Shown piece by piece: positions 1-6,216 of a DNA stretch of 7,419 bases. The notes under the pieces are model-generated. The model did no database searches, had not been told where the DNA came from, and saw only the letters and a program-made list of their open reading frames with translations. The stretch's first letter is position 1. Each line of letters starts with the position of its first letter. Location of the stretch: the NCBI GenBank assembly GCA_903933395.1, contig CAIZKA010000398.1, positions 1 through 7,419 on the forward strand, written 5' to 3'. The position numbers were made by a program, and so were the translations under genes. Source of the stretch: an uncultured beta proteobacterium. Its GTDB lineage: Bacteria; Pseudomonadota; Gammaproteobacteria; Burkholderiales; Rhodocyclaceae.

Positions 1-627
1 CAGTCCGGGCAGGCGATTCCAGGTGTCATGTCCTCGCCGCGCGCCAAGCTGTCGCCGGCTGCCCGCGCGCTGCGCGGGGTCGTCGGCGCCGAGGCGCAGC
101 GTCGCCAGGGCGTCGTCGACCAGGCTTTGCCACAGCGCCGCATGATCGCGCTGCCATTGCGGCGTGCGGCGGCTGTCGGCCAGCTCGAGAAAGCGCTGTA
201 CGCGCGCCTCGTCATCCAGGTCCGCCAGTTCGTGCAGGGGGTAGGACGCGCCGCCGGCGCCCCCCGCGCTGGTCGACATCAGCGTCAGTCGTTCCACCCG
301 CTGCGGATGGCGCAGCGCGAACTCCTGCGCCACCATGCCGCCGAAGGAATAGCCCAGCACCGCCGCGCTGTCCCAGCCGAGTGCCGCCATCAGGCCGGCG
401 GCGTCGGCGGCGTAGTCGGCCATGGTGTAGTCGCGCGCGGGCTTGCCGCTGCGGCCCATGCCGCGCTGGTCGAAGGCCAGCACGGTGAAGCGTTCGGTCA
501 GGTAGCGGTCGAAGTCGCTCGGCGCCCGTCGCAGGTCGCCGCCCGTGCCCCAGATCTTCAGCAGGCGCGGGCCGCTGCCGGCCAGCTCGCAGCAGATGTC
601 GATGTCGCGGACGCGAATGAAGGGCAT
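1..627 (-). CDS. Alpha/beta hydrolase, C-terminus cut by window edge
   Basis: The minus-strand frame from the ATG at 627-625 stays open to base 1, giving 209 residues without a stop. Residues 53-62 read DQRGMGRSGK, the usual segment before the nucleophile elbow, and residues 92-97 are GYSFGG, a G-x-S-x-G elbow with Ser94 as predicted nucleophile. HDTWNRLP near residue 200 resembles the end of the lid region in this fold. The catalytic Asp and His, normally in the last 60-80 residues, would lie beyond the window. The likely activity is hydrolysis of an ester or similar bond by a cytosolic enzyme; the substrate cannot be told. No good Shine-Dalgarno stands before the ATG, and no earlier in-frame Met is seen. 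A dispersed repeat (641-683) lies just upstream in its leader. Confidence 0.88.
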   Translation of the reverse strand, partial: MPFIRVRDIDICCELAGSGPRLLKIWGTGGDLRRAPSDFDRYLTERFTVLAFDQRGMGRSGKPARDYTMADYAADAAGLMAALGWDSAAVLGYSFGGMVAQEFALRHPQRVERLTLMSTSAGGAGGASYPLHELADLDDEARVQRFLELADSRRTPQWQRDHAALWQSLVDDALATLRLGADDPAQRAGSRRQLGARRGHDTWNRLPGL

Positions 628-640
628 GGTGTGCGATGTG

Positions 641-683
641 CCGGAGATGTGGCCAATGATGGGCGCCAATGATATACGCCGCC
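641..683. repeat. Dispersed repeat Z, copy 1
   Basis: This 43-bp stretch matches 4101-4143 in the same orientation at 33 of 43 positions without gaps. The core 661-683 matches 21 of 23 and contains CCAATGATATACGCCGCC. It lies between the hydrolase start and the end of the 75-residue membrane protein gene. A perfect 12-bp palindrome, GTCGGCGCCGAC, follows at 694-705; its right half resembles the end of repeat X. The function is unknown; it may be an intergenic repeat or a shared leader or regulatory element. Confidence 0.6.
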
Positions 684-711
684 GTGCTGAAGAGTCGGCG
701 CCGACGGCATG

Positions 712-730
712 GCGCAAGGGCGAATTGCGC
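712..730 (-). terminator. Hairpin directly after small membrane protein gene
   Basis: GCGCAA (712-717) and TTGCGC (725-730) form a 6-bp stem with a 7-nt loop, directly abutting the stop codon at 731-733 of the minus-strand gene. There is no T-run after it, so it is only a weak terminator candidate or a 3'-end stabilising hairpin. Confidence 0.3.
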
Positions 731-958
731 TCAGTCCGGCGCCTTCGCCCTTCTGCCTCTCGCGAACTTGATGCCGAGCAGCACGGCCGGCGCCAGGTGC
801 CAGAGCACGTCGAACATATCCAGCGGCCTCGTCAGCCGGCTTTCCGCCAGCAGGCGCGCCTTTTCCAACAGGTGCGGCTCGGGCACGAAGGGCGCGCCGA
901 GCATGAAGACGGCGGCGGCGATCAGCAGCGGATAGGGAATCCTGTCCAGCCAGCGCAT
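731..958 (-). CDS. Small hydrophobic membrane protein, 75 aa
   Basis: The chosen start is the ATG at 958-956, preceded by GGAG with a 5-nt gap; this favours it over the in-frame upstream ATG at 1009. The product is 75 residues. Residues 10-22 (PLLIAAAVFMLGA) form a clear membrane segment, followed by a PFVPEPHLLEK turn. A second moderately hydrophobic stretch lies at about 49-63 (FDVLWHLAPAVLLGI), and the tail is basic (KFARGRRAK). Similar short proteins with a TRPLD.FD..LH.AP motif occur in proteobacteria, and I recall them sometimes being labelled as RND transporters, which a protein this small cannot be. The function is unknown. It lies 103 bp upstream of the hydrolase on the same strand and diverges from the phasin-like gene. 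Confidence 0.8.
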   Translation of the reverse strand: MRWLDRIPYPLLIAAAVFMLGAPFVPEPHLLEKARLLAESRLTRPLDMFDVLWHLAPAVLLGIKFARGRRAKAPD

Positions 959-991
959 GGGAACTCCGCAACGGGTGTGACGCACATTATG

Positions 992-1022
992 CCCGCCGGC
1001 GAGCAGCATTCGTGCCGGCGGG
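992..1022. promoter_or_regulatory. 9-bp inverted repeat in divergent spacer
   Basis: CCCGCCGGC (992-1000) and GCCGGCGGG (1014-1022) are perfect inverted copies separated by 13 nt. They lie between the divergent small membrane protein gene and the phasin-like gene. This could be an operator for a dimeric regulator or a hairpin in a leader transcript. Nothing in the sequence decides between these. Confidence 0.35.
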
Positions 1023-1043
1023 GCCGGCTTGCGGCTCGGGAAT

Positions 1044-1096
1044 CTAGAGGGCAGCGCCTAGGGGATTAGGGTGTCCGCTCTAGGCAGGCGCGCTAG
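1044..1096. promoter_or_regulatory. Cluster of four CTAG sites upstream of phasin-like gene
   Basis: CTAG occurs at 1044-1047, 1058-1061, 1080-1083 and 1093-1096, four times in 53 bp. This tetranucleotide is generally rare in proteobacterial genomes. The contexts are related: TCTAGAG, GCCTAGG, CTCTAGGC and GCTAGAG. The cluster ends 60 bp before the phasin-like start, where a promoter or operator would be expected. The role is inferred from position only. Confidence 0.3.
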
Positions 1097-1145
1097 AGTC
1101 GGTGCGCTGGAAGACCGGCCCCCTGGCCGGCCCGTGAATGATGAG

Positions 1146-1149
1146 AGGA
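1146..1149 (+). promoter_or_regulatory. Ribosome binding site fixing the phasin-like start
   Basis: AGGA within AGAGGAAA sits 6 nt before the ATG at 1156. The earlier in-frame ATGs at 1138 and 1141 have no such site and would place this motif inside the coding region, so 1156 is the preferred start. Confidence 0.65.
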
Positions 1150-1155
1150 AACACA

Positions 1156-1635
1156 ATGCTGAAGACCAAAAAGCTGCTCCCGAAGAAATTGGCCGCCAAT
1201 CCGGTCGTGGTCGCGATGCAGGAAGCCGCCGCCAATGTGCATGCGGCCAACATGAACGTATTCCATGTAGCCCGCGACCAGGGCAGGAAGGTCTGGGTCA
1301 CGCTGGGCGCGACGGCCGGCAGCCTGGCTGCGCAGAACATCCGCTTGCTGAAGAACACGGTGGCCGCGGCCAACGACAAATCGGTCGCGGCATGGGATGC
1401 CGTCGAGCGGACACTCGGTGAACGCGTCATGCCGGTGCTGGACAAGGTGGGTCTGGCAGCTCCCGCGCAATACGGCGTCGATCTGTTCGGCAAGGGCCTG
1501 CACCGCGTTTCGGCGCAGGTGGTCGAACTGACCCGCGAACGCAGACAGGCAGCCAAGCGCGCCGTGCGCAAGCCGGTCGCGAAGAAGGTCGTCGCCAGGC
1601 GCCGCACGCGTCCCGCCACCAGGCTGGCCGCCTGA
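1156..1635 (+). CDS. Phasin-like protein with basic, histone-like C-terminal tail
   Basis: The product is 159 residues. Residues about 14-95 are alanine-rich and predicted largely helical, as in phasins that coat polyhydroxyalkanoate (PHA) granules. Residues 84-126, with ERTLGERVMPVLDKVGL followed by a helix ending in VVELT, resemble the PhaF/PhaI-type pattern of a G-x-P turn and an amphipathic helix. From residue 127 the tail has about 14 Lys/Arg in 30 positions (KRAVRKPVAKK, VARRRTRP), like the DNA-binding KPAAK-type tails of PhaF and histone H1-like proteins. The inferred role is granule coating and possibly tethering to nucleoid DNA. No PHA synthase or depolymerase gene lies in the window, so the family call rests on composition and weak pattern similarity. 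A generic nucleoid-associated protein is the main alternative. Confidence 0.6.
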   Translation: MLKTKKLLPKKLAANPVVVAMQEAAANVHAANMNVFHVARDQGRKVWVTLGATAGSLAAQNIRLLKNTVAAANDKSVAAWDAVERTLGERVMPVLDKVGLAAPAQYGVDLFGKGLHRVSAQVVELTRERRQAAKRAVRKPVAKKVVARRRTRPATRLAA

Positions 1636-1673
1636 GCAGCTAACACAGTTGGTGGCGCGGGTTTCCGCCGGGA

Positions 1674-1687
1674 GGTGGCGCGCCACC
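1674..1687. terminator. GC palindrome after phasin-like gene
   Basis: GGTGGCGCGCCACC is a perfect 14-bp palindrome, about 40 bp past the phasin-like stop and in the convergent spacer before the DUF1631 gene. It can fold as a stem of about 5 bp. With no T-run, intrinsic termination is uncertain. Confidence 0.3.
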
Positions 1688-1749
1688 GCGTCGCGCGCGC
1701 GGTGTTCGGTGTTGTTCGAAACCGCCTGGGCGCCGCCTGAGTGCTTGTT

Positions 1750-1768
1750 GCGCCTGATTCTCAGGCGC
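1750..1768. terminator. 8-bp hairpin overlapping the DUF1631 stop codon
   Basis: GCGCCTGA (1750-1757) and TCAGGCGC (1761-1768) form a perfect 8-bp stem with a TTC loop. The minus-strand TGA stop codon (1763-1761) lies within the stem. It is well placed to end or protect transcripts from either converging gene, but neither side has a U-tract. Confidence 0.4.
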
Positions 1769-3893
1769 GCGCGTCCAGCGAATTGATGGCGCCGTGGATG
1801 GCGCGCTCGAACATCGGCCGGTCTGGCAACACGATGCGCACGGTCTGGTTCCTCAGGCGCACCGCCAGGGCGTCCGGCGTGATGGAAATGGCGCAGGCCG
1901 AAGCGCTGTTGGTGAACAGGAGCATCGTCCGGCTGGGGTTGATCCAGGTCAGGCGCTCGCGTCGGCTTTGTCCTGCCGTGATGAAATCGACCCAGTCGCC
2001 GCGCACGAGTTGCCTCACGCGGCGCAGGTCGGCGCGATCCGGCGTGTTGTCCGCGCCGAGCTCGTCGGCGCCGGGGAGTGAAATGTCCTGCACGTGAACA
2101 CCGGTACTTGTGGCATGGCTGACCTGCAGGGTCGGTCCCGCGCCGCGGGCGGACGGCTTTTCCTCCGGCGCCTCCATCGACTTGGCCTTGGCGGCGGGGG
2201 GCTTCTGCTTTTCTGCGCGCAGCGCGGCGAGTTGCAGGTCGACCAGCGCGTCCATGAAAGTCTTGCGCTCGTCGGGCGCGGCGCCGATCTCGTCGAAGCC
2301 CGCGTTGAGCTTCTTCAGCAGGCTGGGCAGCGCGGCGGCATGCCGTTGCCGTTCCGACGGATCGTGCTTCGGCGACACGGCCCATATCAGCGCGACGACG
2401 GTCTGCAGGGCCTCTTTGGCCGGTGCGCCGTCCTCCCCGGCCTGTGAAATTCTTCCCTGGACCACGTCGCGCCAGTAGCTGCGCAGGAACTCCTCTATCT
2501 CGCGCGGTACCAGCGGGCCCAGCAGCCGCTCGATGCACTGGTTCGCCGCCCGTTGCGCGTGCATCTGGGCCACGCGGGTGAGGCGGATTTCCTCCTCGCG
2601 GGCATGCACGGCGTCGGCCAGTTCGCGGTCCTGCTTCTCCTCGATCTTCTCGCGCTCGGCGAGGAAGGTATCGAGGTCGGCGTTTGCGGCGTCGAATACG
2701 GCCATGTCGCCGTCGAAGGTGGACTGGATCCGCTCGACGAGTTCCGACAACTTCAGATAGAAGGGGTCGTCGGCATTGACCACCTTGCCCCAGCGGATGG
2801 CGACGCTCGAGATGCTGTCCAGAAAGCGCCGCGCCGGGTGCCTGCGATCGGCGAAGAAGCTCTTGTTGAGCATCGCCGCCTTCAGCACCGTGATCTGCAG
2901 GCGGGCCACCAGCGCCTTGATGCCTTCCGCGACGTTCGGGTCGCCGAACAGCAGGTCGAACAGCTCGGCGACGATGTCCAGCGTGACGGATTCCTGCGGG
3001 CGCGCGGCGCGCGCGGCGCCGCTGTCGCGCGCCATGCGCACGATGTTGGCATGGGTCCCGGCGGGGGCGTGCGGCGGCGCCGTCTGCAGGGTCTTCATCG
3101 AGTCGAAGAGTTCCAGGTTGCCGCCGCCGGGTCCGGTGGCGGCGCCTTCGCCGTCCTTGCTGCGCGCTTTCACCAGCCGGTCGAGAGCACTCGCCATCTT
3201 CGCCGATTCGGCGGCTGCCACCTCGGGGTCGACCAGCGTCATTTCCCGGTAGCTGCGCTTGAGGCGCGGCAGGATGTCGGCGTCGATCAGGGTTTCGTTG
3301 ACGACGCGATAGAGCTGGGGCAGTTCCGCGCCGAGGCGCTTGCCGACCAGTTGCAGCAGCAGGGTGCCTGCCGCCGCGTCGTCGGTCACCTCGGCGCAGG
3401 CAGCCTCGATGCAGGGCCACAGTGACGAGACCTTGAACGTCTTGTCGCCCTGTTTCATGGCGCTGCGCAGCACCAGGTAGGAAATCCGCCGTTCCAGTGC
3501 GCTGGTCTCTTCGCGGCAGGCCACGGTCAGGCTCTCGAGGACCTCGCGGGCAGCCAACTGCAGGGTGAGCTCGGCATCGGTTGCGATCTTGAGCGCTCTC
3601 GCGTCGCCATAGCCGTCGCCATAGCCGTCGCCCGGCTTCGCCGCATGCCGGGCACGCTCGGCGAGACCGGACATCAATGCCGGCGTCACCTTGTCCCAGT
3701 GCTGGTACAGCGCGACCTTCAGGGTGCCGGCGGCGATGCGCCGGGGCAGGTCCTGGCTGGCATTGGCTTGCTCGTCGGCTTCCTGGGTCAGCGCAGGCCC
3801 CAGTTCCTCGACCAGTTCGGACAAGTCGCTTTCCATCTGTTCGCGGCAGCCGGCAATCAGCTTCGCCAGCGTTGCGGCGTCTTTTTCCGCCAT
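1761..3893 (-). CDS. DUF1631 family protein, 710 aa
   Basis: The start at 3893 gives MAEKDAATLAKLI and a 710-residue product, within the normal range for DUF1631 proteins. An upstream in-frame ATG at 4076 would add 61 residues encoded in repeat-containing spacer and is rejected. The protein is soluble and mostly helical. The conserved central part includes ELFDLLFGDPN (310-320), LVARLQITVLKAAMLNKSFF (328-347), HPARRFLDSIS (352-362) and an acidic coiled-coil-like stretch (about 405-440). A Lys/Pro/Ala-rich linker (about 560-585) leads to a C-terminal beta-rich domain (about 620-710: LVRGDWVDF, RRERLTWINPSRTMLLFTN), which resembles PilZ-like domains. Biochemical function is unknown; a c-di-GMP-linked role is only a guess from the C-terminus. 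A GYGD tandem repeat sits at residues 88-97. No strong Shine-Dalgarno precedes the start. Confidence 0.9.
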   Translation of the reverse strand: MAEKDAATLAKLIAGCREQMESDLSELVEELGPALTQEADEQANASQDLPRRIAAGTLKVALYQHWDKVTPALMSGLAERARHAAKPGDGYGDGYGDARALKIATDAELTLQLAAREVLESLTVACREETSALERRISYLVLRSAMKQGDKTFKVSSLWPCIEAACAEVTDDAAAGTLLLQLVGKRLGAELPQLYRVVNETLIDADILPRLKRSYREMTLVDPEVAAAESAKMASALDRLVKARSKDGEGAATGPGGGNLELFDSMKTLQTAPPHAPAGTHANIVRMARDSGAARAARPQESVTLDIVAELFDLLFGDPNVAEGIKALVARLQITVLKAAMLNKSFFADRRHPARRFLDSISSVAIRWGKVVNADDPFYLKLSELVERIQSTFDGDMAVFDAANADLDTFLAEREKIEEKQDRELADAVHAREEEIRLTRVAQMHAQRAANQCIERLLGPLVPREIEEFLRSYWRDVVQGRISQAGEDGAPAKEALQTVVALIWAVSPKHDPSERQRHAAALPSLLKKLNAGFDEIGAAPDERKTFMDALVDLQLAALRAEKQKPPAAKAKSMEAPEEKPSARGAGPTLQVSHATSTGVHVQDISLPGADELGADNTPDRADLRRVRQLVRGDWVDFITAGQSRRERLTWINPSRTMLLFTNSASACAISITPDALAVRLRNQTVRIVLPDRPMFERAIHGAINSLDARA
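3603..3632 (-). repeat. 12-bp in-frame tandem repeat (GDGYGDGYGD)
   Basis: GTCGCCATAGCC occurs twice in tandem (3603-3614 and 3615-3626), followed by a half copy. It encodes GDGYGDGYGD, residues 88-97 of the DUF1631 protein. The unit is a multiple of three, so copy-number change would keep the frame. It probably lies in a flexible loop between helices. Confidence 0.85.
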
Positions 3894-3924
3894 TTCAGGT
3901 GTCGCCCAGGTGTCGAAGTGTCGA

Positions 3925-3933
3925 ATTATCCCA
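3925..3933 (-). promoter_or_regulatory. Candidate extended -10 for the DUF1631 gene
   Basis: On the minus strand this reads TGG-GATAAT, a TGn extended -10 element with a hexamer matching TATAAT at 5 of 6 positions. It ends about 31 nt before the ATG. No convincing -35 is seen 16-18 nt upstream. Confidence 0.3.
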
Positions 3934-3994
3934 CCAATAGCCGACGCGCATATTTCGGGAATGAATGGATTTCCGGTCCTCCAAGGGCTTTCGG

Positions 3995-4033
3995 GGCGCC
4001 GGCCTTGTCGCCGTAGTACCGGCGCCGACTTTC
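3995..4033. repeat. Dispersed repeat X, copy 1
   Basis: It matches 7285-7323 in the same orientation at 30 of 39 positions without gaps. The last 25 bp match at 21, ending in CCGGCGCCGACTTTC. Similarity probably continues leftwards with a gap through a shared GGGCTT. It sits upstream of the DUF1631 gene. Function unknown. Confidence 0.6.
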
Positions 4034-4100
4034 CGGATAGCCGCGCCCGGCCGGCGCCGCACGCAGCCTGGGCCAAAGCAGGCAGCGGGCCGCAAGGGGA

Positions 4101-4143
4101 CAGGCAAGGTGACCAGCGAAGGGCACCAATGATTTACGCCGCC
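4101..4143. repeat. Dispersed repeat Z, copy 2
   Basis: This is the partner of 641-683 (33 of 43 identical; core CCAATGATTTACGCCGCC). It lies 110 bp upstream of the PanE-family start and about 200 bp upstream of the divergent DUF1631 gene. Its position at a gene border, like that of copy 1, suggests either an intergenic repeat family or a shared control element. Confidence 0.6.
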
Positions 4144-4197
4144 ACCCGGTAAAGTCATGTGCCGCGGCATCCGCCGGGACGGCCCGGCTTCCCGGGT

Positions 4198-4227
4198 TTG
4201 ATTCATCCCGCCGTGCCGCGCTAAGCT
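4198..4227 (+). promoter_or_regulatory. Weak candidate promoter for the PanE-family operon
   Basis: TTGATT (4198-4203) and TAAGCT (4222-4227) are 18 nt apart and stand 25 nt before the ATG. The first matches the sigma-70 -35 consensus at 4 of 6 positions, the second the -10 at only 3 of 6. This is the best pair seen but a weak one. Confidence 0.22.
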
Positions 4228-4252
4228 GTCGCCCCACCCGAAGGAGAAAGCA

Positions 4253-5167
4253 ATGAAGATACTGATACTGGGCGCCGGCGGCGTCGGCGGCTATTTCGGC
4301 GCCAAGCTCATGCGCGCCGGGGCAGACGTTACATTCGTTCTGCGCGACAAGCGCCGCCAGCTGATCCGCGAGAAGGGCCTGCTCATCGAGTCGCCGCAGG
4401 AAAGCTTCACCGTTTTTCCACATTGCCTCGGCAGCGGGGAACTGGCCCCCGACTACGACCTGATCATGCTGGCGCCCAAGGCCTACGACCTCGACGATGC
4501 CCTGGCCTCGATTGCCGGCGCCGGCGGCAAGGGTGTGCTGCTGCCCTTCCTCAACGGCTTGAACCACTTCGCGCTGCTCGACCAGCGCTTCGGCCGCGAG
4601 CGGGTCATGGGCGGGGTGGCGCACATCGCCGCCATGCTCACCGGGACGGGCTCGGTCAAGCGGCTTTCCGACCTGCATTCGCTCACCGCAGGGCCTCGCC
4701 ATGCCGCTCATGAAGCGCTGGCCAGGGAGTTCATCGCGCTTTGCGCCGGTGCGGATTTTGATGGCCATTATGCGGAAAACATCGAACAGGTGCTGTGGGA
4801 CAAATGGGTGTTCCTCGCCACGCTGGCCGCCGCGACCACGCTGTGCCAGGGTACGGTGGGCGAGATCGTCGCCACGCCCTGGGGCGCCGACCTGACCCGC
4901 AAGCTCTATGCCGAATGCTGCAGCGTCGCCGAACGCTGCGGCTTTGCCGTCGGCGAGGCGGCGCGCGGCAAGGCGCTGGCCATGCTGACCCAGGCCGGCT
5001 CCGCCTTCACCGCCTCCATGTTGCGCGACATGAACGCCGGGCAACGCACCGAGCACGAGCACATCCTCGGCGAGATGGTCCGCCGCGGCATGGCACAGGG
5101 CGTGGTGTGCGACCTCGTCGCCATGGCCCACACGCACATGGCGGTGGCGTCCGCCAGGCTTTCCTGA
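4253..5167 (+). CDS. Ketopantoate reductase family (PanE/ApbA) oxidoreductase
   Basis: The 304-residue product has the length of the PanE/ApbA family, which reduces 2-dehydropantoate to pantoate with NADPH in the vitamin B5/CoA route. An AAGGAG site 6 nt before the ATG supports this start. Residues 3-16 (ILILGAGGVGGYFG) are the Rossmann nucleotide-binding loop. The family's catalytic positions appear to be kept: Asn101 in FLNGLNH, Lys184 in LWDKWVFLA, and Glu267 in NAGQRTEHEHILG (compare the RTEIDYING-type motif of PanE). SMLRDM at 255-260 is also a typical family segment. Many genomes carry several such paralogues with unproven substrates, so I leave out the symbol panE. It is the first gene of a probable operon with the exonuclease 15 bp downstream. 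No other pantothenate gene is nearby. Confidence 0.88.
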   Translation: MKILILGAGGVGGYFGAKLMRAGADVTFVLRDKRRQLIREKGLLIESPQESFTVFPHCLGSGELAPDYDLIMLAPKAYDLDDALASIAGAGGKGVLLPFLNGLNHFALLDQRFGRERVMGGVAHIAAMLTGTGSVKRLSDLHSLTAGPRHAAHEALAREFIALCAGADFDGHYAENIEQVLWDKWVFLATLAAATTLCQGTVGEIVATPWGADLTRKLYAECCSVAERCGFAVGEAARGKALAMLTQAGSAFTASMLRDMNAGQRTEHEHILGEMVRRGMAQGVVCDLVAMAHTHMAVASARLS

Positions 5168-5171
5168 CCGC

Positions 5172-5177
5172 GGGGAG
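5172..5177 (+). promoter_or_regulatory. Ribosome binding site supporting a GTG start
   Basis: GGGGAG stands 5 nt before the GTG at 5183, and no ATG in this frame lies close by before the conserved DxE motif. This decides the non-ATG start of the exonuclease. The site lies wholly in the 15-bp gap after the upstream stop codon. Confidence 0.7.
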
Positions 5178-5182
5178 TTGCC

Positions 5183-5746
5183 GTGCCCGAAATCTACGTC
5201 AGCACCGACGTCGAAACCGACGGGCCTGTCGCCGGCCGGCATTCCATGCTGAGCATCGGCTCGGCGGCCTATGCCGCCGACAAGACCCTGCTCTCGACCT
5301 TCAGCGCGAACCTGGAAACGGTCCCGGGACTGGAAAGCGACGCCACCACCACCGCGTGGTGGGCCACCCAGCCCGAGGCGTGGAAGGCCTGCCGCCACAA
5401 TCCCGAACCTCCGCAGGCGGCCATGAAAAACTACCTGGCCTGGCTGACGCAACTGCCCGGCAGGCCGGTCTTTGTCGCCTATCCCGCGGCCTTCGACTTC
5501 CCGTTCGTGTATTGGTACCTGACGCGGTACGCCGGCGAGAACCCCTTCGGCTATTCGGTGATCGACATCAAGACCTACGCCATGGCCATGCTCAAGCGCC
5601 CCTATCGCGCCTGCGGAAAACAGTCCCTGCCCGCCGAGTGGTTCGACCCTCATGCGCACACGCACGTGGCGCTGGACGATGCCATCGAGCAGGGCAGCCT
5701 GTTCTGCAACATGCTGCGCGCCAATCTCGCCCGGCCGCAGGATTGA
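5183..5746 (+). CDS. DEDDh-family 3'-5' exonuclease
   Basis: The 187-residue product begins IYVSTDVETDGP, where Asp9 and Glu11 form the Exo I DxE motif. Asp105 in AAFDFPFVYWYL fits Exo II. HTHVALDDA at 159-167 fits Exo III, with His161 and Asp166 in the H-x4-D spacing of the DEDDh group. All four metal-binding acids and the general-base His are therefore present, so an active two-metal nuclease removing nucleotides from 3' ends is expected. Whether DNA or RNA is the substrate cannot be told. It is a single-domain protein without helicase or polymerase parts, similar in size to short proteobacterial exonucleases. It uses a GTG start and follows the PanE-family gene, probably on the same transcript, with no obvious functional link. 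Confidence 0.87.
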   Translation: MPEIYVSTDVETDGPVAGRHSMLSIGSAAYAADKTLLSTFSANLETVPGLESDATTTAWWATQPEAWKACRHNPEPPQAAMKNYLAWLTQLPGRPVFVAYPAAFDFPFVYWYLTRYAGENPFGYSVIDIKTYAMAMLKRPYRACGKQSLPAEWFDPHAHTHVALDDAIEQGSLFCNMLRANLARPQD

Positions 5747-5760
5747 CCTGCGCCGGCAGG
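5747..5760. terminator. Short hairpin after the exonuclease gene
   Basis: CCTGC-GCCG-GCAGG begins at the base after the TGA stop and forms a 5-bp stem with a 4-nt loop. It lies in the 75-bp spacer between the exonuclease gene and the convergent dctP remnant. There is no U-tract, so it is a weak candidate. Confidence 0.3.
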
Positions 5761-5821
5761 GCGTGAGCGGCGAACCCGGCCCCATGCGTCTGCGGCGGTG
5801 CGTTCCCCGCGCGCCTCGGCC

Positions 5822-6166
5822 TTACAGCTTGCCGGGATCGAAGCCGGTTTCCTTGTAGATGGATTCCAGCAATTCCTTGCCGACACGGCCATCCATTTCG
5901 CGATGCACCTTGGAGAAGGCCTTGCGCCACTCCTGCGCTTCCTGCGGGGTGGGCTGGTAGATCTGCATGCGGCCGGTCTTGCGCACGGCCTCGAGCGCTT
6001 CGTCGTCCTCCTGCTTGGCCATGGCGTAAAAGTAGGCCGTGGTCTCCTTCAGCGCGCCGGTCAGCGCCTGGCGGATGTTCGGCGGCAGGCCGTCCCAGAA
6101 CTTCTTGTTGGCGATCACCACGTAGCCGTGGTAGGTGTGGTTGGTCAATGTCAGGTACTTCTGCAC
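5822..6166 (-). pseudogene. dctP: 3' fragment of TRAP transporter solute-binding protein gene
   Basis: The minus-strand frame ending in TAA at 5824-5822 encodes about 114 residues running from VQKYLTLTNHTYHGYVVIAN through FWDGLPPNIRQAL to KETGFDPGKL at the C-terminus. This is the distinctive last third of DctP, the periplasmic binding protein that delivers C4-dicarboxylates or related acids to the DctQM membrane part. Full proteins are about 330 residues with an N-terminal signal peptide; the first two thirds and the signal are absent. Family similarity stops near 6164-6166, exactly where repeat Y starts. Beyond it the frame reads about 20 unrelated residues to an ATG at 6226. No dctQ or dctM is nearby. 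The remaining frame is intact, which suggests recent breakage, but a lone C-terminal third should not be exported or function. Confidence 0.85.
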
Positions 6167-6216
6167 GGGCAGTTCCGAACAGCGTCCTATGCGGACGGTC
6201 GGTCGTTGGCCGAAGC
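6164..6216. repeat. Dispersed repeat Y, copy 1, at the dctP breakpoint
   Basis: It matches 7327-7379 in the same orientation at 44 of 53 positions without gaps; 6182-6216 matches 31 of 35, beginning GCGTCCTATGCGGA. Its left end coincides with the point where dctP similarity is lost. Read on the plus strand, both copies encode a similar peptide, ASYADGRS-x-AEA, with most right-half differences synonymous. Confidence 0.7.

Larger units (their letters stand above)
3894..4252. other. 359-bp divergent spacer with repeat pieces
   Basis: No gene is supported here; open frames crossing it on either strand have no family-like content. It contains repeat X copy 1 and repeat Z copy 1's partner, a candidate promoter on each side, a GC hairpin (4183-4196, CCCGG-CTTC-CCGGG, followed by TTTG), and the palindrome TGCCGCGGCA at 4160-4169. 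The end beside the DUF1631 gene is less GC-rich than the rest and has three CGACAC copies, on the minus strand, between about 3899 and 3924. Confidence 0.6.

Noticed and set aside
976..986. TGTG-ACG-CACA as a CRP-type site
   Set aside because: The 3-nt spacer is far shorter than the 6-nt spacer of CRP sites, and the half-sites lack the full TGTGA/TCACA pair.
1093..3420. Minus-strand open frame of 775 residues
   Set aside because: It overlaps the well-supported DUF1631 gene in another frame and runs antisense through the phasin-like gene. Its product is mostly Arg, Gly and Pro, typical of an open shadow frame in GC-rich DNA.
2553..3425. Plus-strand open frame of 290 residues
   Set aside because: It is antisense to the DUF1631 gene, whose motifs and length are convincing; its composition is that of a shadow frame.
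4183..4200. CCCGG-CTTC-CCGGG-TTTG as an intrinsic terminator in the PanE-family leader
   Set aside because: The stem is only 5 bp and the T-run only three bases, with no gene upstream on that strand to terminate.
3926..5785. Minus-strand open frame of 619 residues
   Set aside because: It is antisense to both the PanE-family and exonuclease genes, has low-complexity His/Gly/Arg-rich content, and shows no family motif.
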